The notes beneath the pieces were generated by a model. That model ran no database searches and was not told where the DNA came from. It worked only from the letters and a program-made list of their open reading frames with translations. Shown here piece after piece: positions 21,186 through 32,380 of a DNA stretch of 60,961 nt; within the stretch, counting starts at the first letter, position 1, and the number at the start of each line of letters is the position of its first letter. The DNA lies in the NCBI GenBank assembly GCA_022560025.1, contig JAFISE010000180.1, forward strand, positions 1-60,961, written 5' to 3'. A program made the translations under genes and the position numbers. The DNA comes from Stagonosporopsis chrysanthemi (lineage: Eukaryota > Ascomycota > Dothideomycetes > Pleosporales > Didymellaceae).

Positions 21186-23690
21186 TTACTGGGCGCCGAC
21201 CTCTTCTTCAGCCCATCCGTTCAGACCGCTGTCACCCTGGATGGCAAGGCCGTAGCCACCGTTGCCACTGCCAAAGCCACCAATGCCAGAGCTCAGGCTA
21301 CCAAACGAATTTTGTTGGGTCGCTTGGCTTGTCAAAGGCTGGTTGAAGGGGCCTTGCGTAAAGACCGGGAGACTCACAGCACGAGAGTGTTGGGCGCGGG
21401 CGTTGAGGTTGGACGGAGCAAGGAGACCGCCTACAGTGGTAGCACCAGTGCTGCCGCCGTTTTGTGTGCCGTTGATGAGGCTGAAGCTCGAAGTGCTGTT
21501 GTGCGATGTGTGCGAGTGGTGCGGCTGCGAGTTCGTGTTCAAGTCGGCACCGTAGAAAGCAGCCTGAGGAGACTGGTACGACTGCTGCTGCTGGCTCTGC
21601 TGTTGTTGTTGCTGCTGCTGAAGGTTGACCTCAGCCTGCTGCTGCTGCTGCTGCTGCTGAGCTTGGAGATACATCATCAAGGGGTTGTTGTTACCAGAGT
21701 TCAGGATGTTGGCTGGAGCAGGTGCCTGAACAGAGGGAAATTGACCGTTGGCGCTACCACCGGAACCAGGGGCGCCCGAGCCAGTCGGCGAAACAGAGGG
21801 GCCAACACCACGGTTGGGCTGGAGGCCGTTGATAGGGGATGGTGATTGAAGACCGTCGCTACCAGCCTGTTGAGCCTGAGCCTGGTTATTCATCTGGCGA
21901 GGAGGGTTGCCGCAGCGGTCCTTGCCAAAGTTGACCTTGAATCGCTTGTACTCTTCGCGGCCGCGGATAGCCTCGATGGCCTTGATGGCGTTGGCGATGT
22001 TGGTGAAGTTGACAAAGGCACAGCTCTTCTCACGGAGTGTGTTTACAAGCTCAATCTCACCATACTCTGAGAAGTCCTGCCTAAGGCGGTCCTCGGTCCA
22101 TGATTCATCGAGGTTACCAATGTACACATTGCGCGAGGCACCTCCACTGACAGCCAGAGCGATCGCAGGTGGAAGCGCACCAGAGTGCTTGCCCCAACCG
22201 ATCTTCAGACGACGGTTGTGGATCATCAGTCCCTGAAGGTTGCTGAGCGCGTAGAATGACGCAGCAGAGGTAGGGTCGATGAAGGTTACGAAGCAGATGT
22301 GCTTGTCAGGAATATACCTGATGTGGTGGAGAAGACCGCCACGGACAACATTGCAAATCTCCTCGATGGTGGTCTCAGGGTGAATGTTGCCCAGGTAAAC
22401 GGTGCGGTTACCCAAGTTGTTGACACCTCCAGCGGATGTCGCAACAGCTGCTGCTGCTACGGACTGCTGGGCAAGGGCGTTGGAGATCATGTCACGATCA
22501 GCGCCATTAAGCACGTGAGCGTAGCCGGGAGCAATGCCAAGGTACTGTGCAGCGTTCTGCTGCTGGGTTTTAGAAACGTATGCGCATCGGTCTTTGCCAT
22601 AGTAAACACGACGCGGTGCCTGCCACTTAGGCTCTTGAGGGAGCTGGGCAACAGCTTTGATCGCGTTGCCAATGGAGAGGAAGTGGACAAAACCAATGGC
22701 CTTTTCGCGGACGATCTTGACAGTATCGATAGGACCAAACTTGCTAAGATCCTCACGTAACTCATCCTCGGAAACGTCTTCAGGCAGGTTGCCAAGGTAA
22801 ACGTTTCGGGAAGCCCCTGACTGTTGCACAGCAAGGGCCACCGACGTAGGAACCTGCGAGGGCTTGCCCCACCCAATCTTGATGTCCTGACCCCGGATCG
22901 ACAACTTTTTCAAGATGGCGTCAGAGTGAAAGTGGGTGGCAGAGCTGCTGTCAAGGAAAGAGATGAACGCGCAGTTCTTGTCAGGCAGGAGCCTGACAGA
23001 CTCGATCTGACCACTTCTTACGTGGCCAAGGATCTCCTCAGCAGAGGTTTCCGGGGGAATGTTACCCAGGTAAACAGTCCTGCTGGTGCCAGAAACCAGG
23101 CCTGGGGCAATGGGCATAGACGAGCCAAAGCCACCAAGACCCTGCGCACCGAAGCCTCCGAATCCAGTAGGTGACTGGGGCCCGTTGAAGAAACCAGGAC
23201 CATTCAGGCTCGTGGGGGACATCAGGCTCTGGTACAGCTGGGGCGAGAGGGGCTGCTGCAAGGGGCTACCCATCTGGTTAGACTGGTTGTTCTGCTGAGC
23301 TTGGTTCTGGAAACCGCCAAAGCTCTGGAACTGCGGAGAAGCGAAAGCCGAAGGAGAGCCTGGCTGGAAGGGGCTACCCAAAAGGAGTTGCGAGGGCAAC
23401 AAAGGGGTAAAGTTCATGTCATAACCTGTGCCAGGAGTCTGCATGTCGGCACCGTTCTGGTTGCTTGGGTTCAGCCTTCCAGTGTTGATGGACATGTTGT
23501 TGGACCTCTCAGGGTGCCTGTCGGCATAGCCTGGCTGGTTGGTAGCAAACGCTCCATGCGAAAAGCCATGGTGGCCACCGTTCATGTTGCCATTCATGTT
23601 GCCATTCATGTTGCCGTTCATGTTGCCGTTCATCTGCCTCTGAAAGCTAGATTGCAGACGGGGTCCAGTGGGGGTTCCCTCGTTTTGCAT
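21186..23690 (-). CDS. Four-RRM RNA-binding protein, Nrd1/Msa2 type
   Basis: Predicted RNA-binding regulator resembling S. pombe Nrd1, which controls mRNAs for sexual differentiation and cytokinesis. From the first in-frame ATG (23690) it has 834 residues in one exon. Four RRMs are clear, alternating in type: RTVYLGNIPPETSAEEI (about 205-280), RNVYLGNLPEDVSEDEL (about 295-375), RTVYLGNIHPETTIEEI (about 430-505) and RNVYIGNLDESWTEDRL (about 515-595). RRM2 and RRM4 end in YGKDRC/FGKDRC. The N-terminal region has a repeated NGNM unit and is Gln/Asn/Ser-rich; the C-terminal region has poly-Gln runs. The frame stays open upstream to about 23744 without an ATG, reading plausible residues (SLPPHLLG), so a short upstream coding exon may exist. 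Confidence 0.9.
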   Translation of the reverse strand: MQNEGTPTGPRLQSSFQRQMNGNMNGNMNGNMNGNMNGGHHGFSHGAFATNQPGYADRHPERSNNMSINTGRLNPSNQNGADMQTPGTGYDMNFTPLLPSQLLLGSPFQPGSPSAFASPQFQSFGGFQNQAQQNNQSNQMGSPLQQPLSPQLYQSLMSPTSLNGPGFFNGPQSPTGFGGFGAQGLGGFGSSMPIAPGLVSGTSRTVYLGNIPPETSAEEILGHVRSGQIESVRLLPDKNCAFISFLDSSSATHFHSDAILKKLSIRGQDIKIGWGKPSQVPTSVALAVQQSGASRNVYLGNLPEDVSEDELREDLSKFGPIDTVKIVREKAIGFVHFLSIGNAIKAVAQLPQEPKWQAPRRVYYGKDRCAYVSKTQQQNAAQYLGIAPGYAHVLNGADRDMISNALAQQSVAAAAVATSAGGVNNLGNRTVYLGNIHPETTIEEICNVVRGGLLHHIRYIPDKHICFVTFIDPTSAASFYALSNLQGLMIHNRRLKIGWGKHSGALPPAIALAVSGGASRNVYIGNLDESWTEDRLRQDFSEYGEIELVNTLREKSCAFVNFTNIANAIKAIEAIRGREEYKRFKVNFGKDRCGNPPRQMNNQAQAQQAGSDGLQSPSPINGLQPNRGVGPSVSPTGSGAPGSGGSANGQFPSVQAPAPANILNSGNNNPLMMYLQAQQQQQQQQAEVNLQQQQQQQQSQQQQSYQSPQAAFYGADLNTNSQPHHSHTSHNSTSSFSLINGTQNGGSTGATTVGGLLAPSNLNARAQHSRAVSLPVFTQGPFNQPLTSQATQQNSFGSLSSGIGGFGSGNGGYGLAIQGDSGLNGWAEEEVGAQ
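21590..21662 (-). repeat. CAG/CAA repeats coding for poly-Gln
   Basis: Two glutamine-coding runs in the C-terminal low-complexity tail of the four-RRM protein, separated by AEVNL. Similar repeats are common in fungal RNA-binding proteins that condense; length variation is likely. Confidence 0.8.
23577..23635 (-). repeat. 12-base minisatellite coding for NGNM units
   Basis: About five copies of a 12-base unit reading Asn-Gly-Asn-Met near the N-terminus of the four-RRM protein, nearly identical at DNA level and so recently expanded. Confidence 0.85.
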
Positions 23691-25288
23691 TCCAAGCAAG
23701 TGCGGTGGCAGACTGAAGCTGTCCCGCGGGTTGTGAGAGAGTACAGCCGTGGTGACGATGTATTACTGCGTCCAGGACTCAATGGACCGGACGGCGAAAT
23801 ATGTATTGCTGAAGGCGAATGTGCAACCGGTTGCAAAGTGGTCGCGTAGGATGCGAAGCGCAAGCTCGTGCGTCAATGCGTGCGAGGCAATCTGGCAGTT
23901 GTCAGTACGCTGGCCTCGGGTGGGGTGGTCGGTGCCCTAGATAAAGGGGAGCGCTTACATTCGAAGCACAATGGCAAGTGGGTACTTAATACAGGATGAA
24001 CCGTGGCGAATCGAAGGTCAAGAGGGTCCAACAGCTGGGGCGCTCGAGGTTATACCGAGTCCAAGCAGACGTCGGAGGTACCAGCAAAGCAAGGTCGAGC
24101 GGAGGGTTCAAGCACGGTATTACGAGCAGATTAAATGCTGCTGATCTCGAGCAAAGGCCACAAATGGGACAGTATTAGAGGCGGCGTGCGTGCGGGCAGA
24201 TGCTGGCCTGGGGCTTGTTTTGCGGCCGCCAATGCTGAAAGAGCGAACAATAAGAATGAATGAGGCAAAGAGGCGCACGTTGCCAAGGGCCCCGGAGCTG
24301 CAGAAGCAGAGATAATGAGCGAAAGGACCGCAGAGGAGAATGCGACCTAATGGCAGAGGGAGAAAGAAGAGAGGTGGGTGGAAAATGCCCTCACCGCGTT
24401 GCGAGACAGGAGAAGGCAGCAAATGAGTTGCGACCAATGCGGGAAGGCGTGCCCGCCGAATGAACGTGCACACATGCCCTGGCCGTGCGACGACTCGCGC
24501 AAACCATCCCACAACATGTCAGCGCCTTGCAGCTGGGGGCTCCAACCGCTGCCGACGCCTGTGCGATGTGGCGTTGCATTGCTTGCAGCGACGTTTCTGC
24601 CTGTCTCACGTCGAGGGAATGGTAACGTCACGCCGGCCGATCCCCGTTGCTGCAGCGCAAGGCTGACTGCAGCGCGCGGCTGCTTGCAGACTCGTGCCTG
24701 AGCTAACGATAGGCTCCGCGAGGCCACTTTTCTAGAAAGCAGGAGACGCAGCGACCAGGCTCGGCGTCTTTTTTGGCTTCTGGCGCGTCGTCTTGCAAAG
24801 GGTCCAGCGCTCAAGATTCCGGCGCGACCTCCGTGCCTTAGCGGAGACGCCAGCGCGTCGTTTCATGAGAGAGGAGCGTGGTCACGTTGTCTGGTCGGGA
24901 GCTGCTAGCCAAAATGTGTTCTGCCTGACGCCCTGGCTGCCATTTGCTGAGGATAGGGCCACCGTTTATGCTGACGAGTCCGGGCTGGAGTAATCACTGT
25001 CTTGTAGAGCGAATCTAGCGGCACAAGCATTGTCCCATGCCACCGACAGATGTTACTACACCGTCCGAACTGCCGTACGCAGGCCTCGTGTATACGTGCA
25101 GATACCTCGTATGCCAGGACTGCAAATGTTAAATCTGCTTCATGCACAATCGCTGTCTGCAGGGCTCCAGTTTCGCGCAGAATTCTTTCTGAATAGAGAA
25201 GGCACGGGCCACGTCGAAACTCACCTCCGAACGACTGCCGACTCGTGTCTTTCTGTCTGTAGCTCGCCCACCAATCGACAAAGCGGCC
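23691..25288. promoter_or_regulatory. Long divergent 5' region of four-RRM gene and ALG8
   Basis: 1.6 kb between the two start codons. The part near the RRM gene contains possible splice sites on the minus strand (for example a GTAAGC donor at 23957 and acceptors near 23720), so a long spliced 5' leader or a small upstream coding exon is possible. Open frames in the rest have no recognised domain. Confidence 0.45.
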
Positions 25289-27114
25289 ATGTCAGAACTG
25301 TATCCGTCCATTGCGCAGTGCGCTATCGTGGCAACTGCCCTGAAAGTGCTGCTGTTCCCAGCGTAGTATGTGCAATGACCGGCTACGTCTTTGTGATGGA
25401 CCTACATGCTCACACTTCAATAACAGCAAGTCAACTGATTTCGAAGTTCACCGCAATTGGCTTGCTCTGACGCACTCGCTGGATATCAAAGAATGGTACT
25501 TCGAAGTGAGCATGCATCAGGAGGCTTTACCATCTCAGAATACAAGCCTGATATGCTTTATAGAAAACGTCAGAATGGACGCTCGACTACCCGCCGTTCT
25601 TTGCCTACTTTGAATGGCTCATGTCACAGGCTGCTGCATATGTTGAGCCTGCACTTTTGAATGTGAAGGATCTCAACTATGACAGCTGGCAGACTATCTA
25701 CTTTCAACGAACCACTGTCATCGCCACAGAGCTGGTTCTGGTCTACGCTTTGCATCTGTACATCGCTCTCCCCTCAAGCTGCTCTGTTACTGCTGACCTT
25801 GACCCAGCTACGTCAAGAACTCCAAGTCGAAAGTCACCGCACATGCGGCTGCGCTGTCGATTCTCCTCTCCCCTGGTCTTCTGATCATCGATCACATCCA
25901 CTTTCAGTACAATGGCTTCCTATATGGCGTCCTTGTTCTGTCTATGGTTCTGGCCAGACACAAGTCGACTCTCCTACTCTCAGGCATTCTCTTCGCAGCA
26001 CTTCTGTGCCTGAAGCACATCTACCTCTACCTGGCACCGGCCTACTTCGTTTTCCTGCTTCGTGCATACTGCCTTGGTGAACGCCGCAAGTTTCCCTACT
26101 TTACAATTCGCCTTTTCAACTGCGTCAAGTTAGGTGTAGGCATCATTTCAGTGTTTGCTGCTGCCTTTGGACCATTTGCGCTGTGGGGCCAACTTGAACA
26201 GGTGTTCAAGCGCCTGTTCCCATTCTCACGTGGGCTTTGTCACGCCTACTGGGCTCCAAACGTCTGGGCAATGTACTCTTTTACTGATAGAGTGCTCATT
26301 TACCGTATGTCGCCTTCTGCAGGATGCCCTTGATTCTCGCTAACATTGTCTTCAGTGGCTCCTCGTCTTGGTTTGACTGTCAATCAGGAAGCAGTCAATA
26401 GTGTTACGCGTGGCCTTGTTGGAGACTCATCGTTTGCTGTGCTTCCCGACATCGTGCCTCTTACGTGCTTTCTCCTCACCCTCGGCACCCAAATCGTGAG
26501 TTTGATACTTTTCTTGCGTTAAAGATCTTCTGACAGTCAAACAGCCCGTCCTGCTGCGCCTCCTTTACAAACCGACATGGGAAACTTTCGTTGGCGCAGT
26601 CACTTTGTGCGGCTACGCCTCGTTCCTCTTCGGCTGGCACGTACACGAGAAAGCAATCCTGCTTGTCATCATACCTTTCAGCTTGATAGCTCTCCGCGAC
26701 CGCCGATACTTTGGTGCCTTCCGCCCTCTAGCGGTGTCTGGTCACGTCTCGCTGTTCCCCCTCCTATTTACAGCTGCAGAGTTTCCTATCAAGACGGTCT
26801 ATACCATCTTTTGGCTTGTACTGTTTCTGTTGACTTTCGACAGACTTGCACCTGCGTGAGTACATCTGCGAACAATTGTAGTTCACGACTGACTGTTGCC
26901 TAGCTCATCCGAACGACGTCTCTTCCTGCTTGACCGTTTCTCTATTTTCTACATCGCCTTGTCCATCCCGTTGATAGCCTACTGCTCGCTCTTCCACAGC
27001 ATCGTCTTCGGATCCCGTTACGAGTTTCTCCCCCTAATGTTCATCAGCTCCTACTCAGCCGTGGGCGTCGTCAGCAGTTGGCTAGGGTTCTTGGTTGTTT
27101 ACTTCGATACGTAG
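25289..27114 (+). CDS. ALG8: Dol-P-Glc:Glc1Man9GlcNAc2-PP-dolichol alpha-1,3-glucosyltransferase
   Basis: ER membrane enzyme that adds the second glucose to the lipid-linked N-glycan precursor. Seven exons: 25289-25365, 25427-25505, 25564-25757, 25808-26304, 26356-26495, 26545-26855 and 26904-27114. All six introns are 48-61 bases and phase closes to 502 residues. Seen: KSTDFEVHRNWLALTHSL (split from PAY by intron 1), DYPPFFAYFEWLMS, NYDSWQTIYFQRTTVI, LLIIDHIHFQYNGFLYG and FSRGLCHAYWAPNVWAMY. The HAYWAPN block marks ALG8; ALG6 has a different wording there. About ten hydrophobic segments follow the polytopic plan of the family. The upstream exons were placed from conserved motifs and need cDNA support for the exact start. 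Confidence 0.93.
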
Positions 27115-28178
27115 ATTTACACATCCATTCGACGCAAGTGCAATCATTCTGATTCTGTGCTGACTTTTGGATCTTGCTTCCTCTAATGCGGTATGTCTGT
27201 CTTATACAAAGGTGAAGTACAGCATCTGAATGCATAATGCAAACTTAGGTATACTGCAAACGGACTCGTTTCAATGCCACGTATCTTGCGTGTCGAACGA
27301 GCTTTTTGTTGTAGTTGTAATCTCTAGTACGCATGGCTTATATGGTCATGGAGTAATGCTCCAGTGACTAAGATTGGGCCTGAGCAACTAGAAGGGTCGT
27401 GCATAAGCATGGGAAAATGCCTGAAGTTAACAAAAGGTAGGTCTCCGAGCTGGCTTTCCATGTTGGCGAGGCGAAAGGCTATGCCCAGGGTCAAAGTGGG
27501 TCACACCTGTCTACTGGTGGGCTTGGTGGCTCAAGAGCAAGAGCCTCCGGCTCGACGTACCTCGTTTGATGTCGACGAACATCACTTATAATTTAGCTGC
27601 AAGCGATTCAAACATTTCGCATGAAGATTCGGCTCACCTCGACGATCAAAATAAGTCCAAACACGCCTGTGCTGGAGCTGCAGCGGGGTGCAGAAGGTAG
27701 CTGTGTGAAGAGGGATGGACTTGAGTGAGGTCCAACCCGATCTGGCTTAACGTTGTGCTCTTGGCGGCAGGACCTACCCGCGCACCGCGACTACCTTATA
27801 CTTTCCCTGTCCCCATTCAATTGCTAGCAGTCATTCTGCCGCTCTCACCCCTCAGTCGACTCAACCTCCGCATCAACAACCGTCACGAACTCGTCCACAT
27901 ACCGAAGTAACGCGCTCTCGGAACCATACGACGCGTCTCGGAACGCATTTCGGACCTACGAGGCTTGCGACAACTTTTACGACATCATAGTCGAGGACGT
28001 GCGACTGTCAAATTTGCTTCAGGCAGGCTTGGAGGGGTTGCGCGATCAAGCACTCAGGCCCAATATAAGCTATCAAGTCCACGCGACGCGTCTCTGGTAG
28101 CGCGATCGTTCCGAAGGTCACTTTGCGATTGCTAAAGTGGACCGCGCGAGAACTCACATGAGCTTGTGAACCGGCAAC
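27115..28178. other. Intergenic region, no gene seen
   Basis: 1.06 kb between ALG8 and ITC1, both on the plus strand. It should contain the ALG8 terminator and ITC1 promoter; no repeat or RNA gene recognised. Confidence 0.5.
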
Positions 28179-31100
28179 ATGGTGCGACTGGGCACAAGAG
28201 ATACAGCAAGACACAATACTGACATATACAGGTGCTCTTCAAACGCAAGCCAGTGAAGTTCGACCCTCCACCGAAGAATGTCACCGATCACGATGAGGTA
28301 TGAGCGAATCACAAGCCGCCGTCATACAAAAGCTAATGTTATGGACAGGTTTGGGTAATTCAGAAGACGGGGGAGGTCTACAGTGATTATGAGAAATACC
28401 TAAGGCGGTACGGTGAACCTCTGAAATGACGTCAAGAGCTGTGGTTTACTGACACTTCAACAGGTTGGACTTCTACGCTCAGGTAGGCACGGGGATGAGA
28501 CGTTACATCGTCTACGGTTGCAGTGCTGACATCTCCCACAGAAACTCTTTACATGCGAGTCCACCGGGCATTCAGGCTACACCTTCTTCGAAGCAATGGA
28601 GAGCCAGGTGAGCTCTGAGCCAGTCTGGGAGGGCATCAAGGTAACGGAAACGCAGACGGAGGCGTTAAGGGAGATAGACAGTATCTTTCCTAATGCTCTG
28701 AGGTCTCGTATCCTCCACTCTGTACAGTTCAGGACCACTTCGCGCATGGATGACTTGGGTAAGCTTCGTCTACAGGACATCTGTCGAACAATCAGCTAAC
28801 CTTTAACTTTCAGTAAACCAAATATTTGACGTGAGTCGTTTAGTCAAGAACGATGCCTTGATTAGTGTCAGCGCTGACACCTTGTAGGAATTCAAAGAAC
28901 AGTACATGGTCGGCGACAGGGTTTGCATAGAAGTTGAAGGTCCTGTCAACCGCCGCTACGGTGTCATCACAGACATCGCCGAGAACAGCCAGCATGCCTT
29001 CGCGCGATCACCAGACGATCAGTACCGAGCCTACACCTACGTCATAACCATGGACGACAACAACGAACCCATCACAAAGTACAAGGCTGCCGACCTGCAA
29101 AGGGACAGGAAATACTTCTCCAAGCTGATCCTGAAGCAATTCCTCCGGAGCACAGTTTCGCGGGAGTCATGGATTGGTGCCCCTTGGATGGCAAGGGAAC
29201 ATCTGGCCAAACTTTACAAGATCCCTACTAAGGTCCCAGACAACAAGACCCGAGATGCTGTACTGGCACAGAAGAAGTTGACAAACGGATCCCAGCAGAA
29301 CGGCACGAGATCACCAATCCAGCAGACCTATCCACACCAACTGGCAAACGGGAACGCGGCACAAACGAATGGACACGGAGCGCAGCAGCAACCAGCGCAA
29401 AACGGGCGAGGGCCACAGGCGTTTGTCAACTTTGCAACGAATCCTCACGTTCACCACCTGCCTCATCTCGTGCACCCGCACCAGGGCCTACCGCAGCACA
29501 TGCATGGTGGGCCACAACCACATTTTGCGCACCCAGGGGCGGCCGCTCATCTCCCGCATGGTATTGCTCTCAACTTACACAACGCTCTTCCGCCCGATCT
29601 TGCGAATCTTGTGCACCCTCCACACGGCGCATTGCCTGTCAATCTTCCGTTCCAGAATGGGTTCATGCAGTACCAACAGTTCCCTCGTAATCCTCCACAG
29701 CAACAGGAGCAGCCGCAACAGCAACAGCCGCGAATCACGATACCCTGGTCAATTCCTGTTGCGAAACCATTCGAGCCAATTAAATACCCAATTGAGGACC
29801 TGGACATTTCCCAACCACGACTGAGTACTGTGCGGCCTCCGCTCAAGTTCTTTTGCGACGACGTTCCCGAAGGTGTGGAAGATCCTGCGGAGGAAAGCAA
29901 GACCGGCATTCTGATGAAGAGTCTTGGGCCATTGCTGTGTGCCTGGGAGACGCTCAATGTGCATGATACTATCTACATGCTGGATTCCTTTACATTCGAC
30001 GACTTTGCAGATGCTATGCGGTACTCCTCAGAGGACCAAGACTGCGAATTGTTTGTGGAGGTCCATTGCTCTGTGCTGAAGCAGATCATCAACGAAAACG
30101 GCAAACTGCAAGCTGCTTTGCCAAATGTGGATGAGGCAGAAGATTCAGAGCAAGAGGCGTCCAGCGAAGAGTCGACCCCAACACCCGAGCCAGAGCCTCC
30201 CAAGCGCACTACCCGCAGTAGTCTGAGGAAATCGGAAGTGCAACAGATTGTCGAGAAGCCTCGAACACCGACCCCCGAACCACCGAAAGAGATCCACAAG
30301 GCCGCTGCATTTGTTGCCGGCTTCGACTGGATTGAACAGCTGAAGATTCGGAACTTCCAAAACGGGGGCTGGCAGGCCATCATGGTGGCACTTTTGTACC
30401 GCCTTTCTTTCGACCCACTTCAGAAGGCGATTTGCGACGAAATTCTTGCTGCTTTAGTGCCGGGCGACCAAGACCCAACCATCGAGAGCATCGCGGAGAA
30501 CTACCGCGATATGGATGTGAACCTGCGCGTTGCCGCCCTTGATCAGGCCCTTCGCTTGACTGTGACAACTGAGGCCTTCCGCGATCAGCTCAACGCGGCT
30601 TCTCTTGAGATGACTCGACTTCGCAAAGAGAAGATCGAGTTCCAGAGAAAACGCAAAGACTTGTAAGTTGATCTATCTGTGAGTTTCAACACCGCTAATC
30701 GTCAATGCAGAGCCGACGAGTTGTTCAAGTTGGATCTGGAGCGCAAGATCAAGTTGCCCGACAACACGCCTGCCTCGCCCTCAGACGTCAAGGAGAAAGA
30801 AGACGTCTCAATGCTCAGCGTGTCGGAATCTGTCACCGAGGCTGGCGAAGGAGAGGTCAACGAGTCTGAAGATGCATCTACTGCAAAGGGTAGGACCCGC
30901 ACTAAGAACAAGCGCAAGGCTGCCGCGGAAGAAGCTCGCAAAGAGAAGGCGAAGAAGGCAAAGATCGAAGCTGAGAAGGCCAAGAAGACGAAAGAGTGGG
31001 AGAAGCTGCTGAAGGCAGTTGATGACAAGAAGGATGAACTCAAGGAATGCGAGGCAAACATCAACGAGCTGGACGACGACCTCCGCGAGACATTGGTCCA

Positions 31101-31752
31101 CCGTAGTAAGGTGCTGGGCAAGGATCGATTCCTCAACAAGTATTACTGGTTTGAACACAACGGCATGCCGTTCGGTGGTGTGCCTAACAGCTCTACGGCC
31201 GAATACGGGTATGCCAACGGACGTATTTGGGTACAAGGACCGGACGCAGAAGAACTCCAACCGTGTCTCGAAGAGCCAGCTCTCACGCAGGACATGGAAC
31301 GTTTCAAGTTCACCATCCCACAGCGCAAGGAGAAAGAAGAAGGGACTACACATCTCAGCACCTCGGCGGAGTGGGCCTACTACGACGAGCCTGAGGACAT
31401 CGACAGGCTGATTACATGGTTGGACGAACGAGGACACCGTGAGAAGCAGCTTCGCAAGGAGCTGCAGATGTTCCGTGACCGAATCGCCGAGTACATGGTA
31501 AAGATGAAGAAACACCTTGCCAAGGTAGACAAGACGGAGGAAGAGGACGAGGATGAAGATAGCAAGCCCCGTATTTCTACGCGCGGTAAGGCCAATGCGG
31601 AGAAGGAGGGATCCAAGGATCGTTGTCTTCTCTGGACGAACAGCATCATGCTCGAAGAGTACGGCTACATACACTCGACCGAGTACGAGCCGCCGAAGAA
31701 GGGCAAGGCTAGGGTAGTCAAGGCGGCGGCCAAGGGCAAGGGCAGACGGTAG
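28179..31752 (+). CDS. ITC1: ISWI2 chromatin-remodelling complex subunit Itc1 (WAC/DDT/WHIM)
   Basis: Acf1/BAZ1-like accessory subunit that targets the ISWI ATPase and spaces nucleosomes. Eight exons: 28179-28181, 28232-28297, 28349-28407, 28464-28482, 28542-28758, 28814-28830, 28888-30662 and 30711-31752. They give 1065 residues with all phases closing. Seen: MVLFKRKPVKF at the start; the WAC DNA-binding domain (about 20-130, with EVWVIQKTGEVYSDYEKYL and FTCESTGHSGYTFFEA); a His/Gln-rich linker; a DDT domain (about 440-560, with LNVHDTIYMLDSFTFDDF); WHIM1 (about 605-715); a Lys/Glu coiled coil; and WHIM2 (about 855, VLGKDRFLNKYYWFEHNG). The first coding exon is the ATG alone, and two other exons are 17 and 19 bases. 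No PHD or bromodomain follows, matching fungal Itc1. Confidence 0.93.
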
Positions 31753-32380
31753 TCTCAGCAATCACGCGTTTGTCAGGGGGTTTTGACGTTGGAAAAGGAC
31801 GCGACCGTGAGACGATTTACGAGATGTGCATTGGTGTTTTGGGCGTTACATGCGATACCACGGGCATGTACAGTTGGCATTTTCTGGCGTTTGCGCATGG
31901 CTTGCGCTGCGTGCGTATAGAGGTTCGGCAGGACGGCTGTAGTGTGAGATGCCGCGGGCGTTGTTGCTACAGAAAGTCTGTGGGTTAGGTCACTGTACAA
32001 TGAGACTTTTGGATGATCAAGTGGCGTGTCTGATCAACTACAGGACGTGCGTGATGTGTGAGCACTCCGCAAACAAGGCTGCCGATGAGCTCCCGAGCGG
32101 CGAATGCCAAGACGTGGTCCCCCCAAACGGCAGCCTGCGCGGACTGCGACCGCTCCACCCCATCACCGGAGATATCCTGGCACATCTGGCATCTCGCAGG
32201 AGCGCCTTGGAGCCTACGGAACAGCGCTGGACTGCGGTAAGACTTGCCAACGCGCGTGTTCGAGGGTGCGGTCGCCGTCGGCGTTGGTGCGAATTGCGAA
32301 TTGCACACTAAGGGCGCGCCCCGGGCTCGGCAACTCACCCCACAAGACGCCCCGACTGACGACGACGACAACCAGGCGTC
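31753..32380. other. Intergenic region between ITC1 and SGF73
   Basis: 628 bases, presumably the ITC1 3' end and SGF73 promoter. No other gene is supported. Confidence 0.5.
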
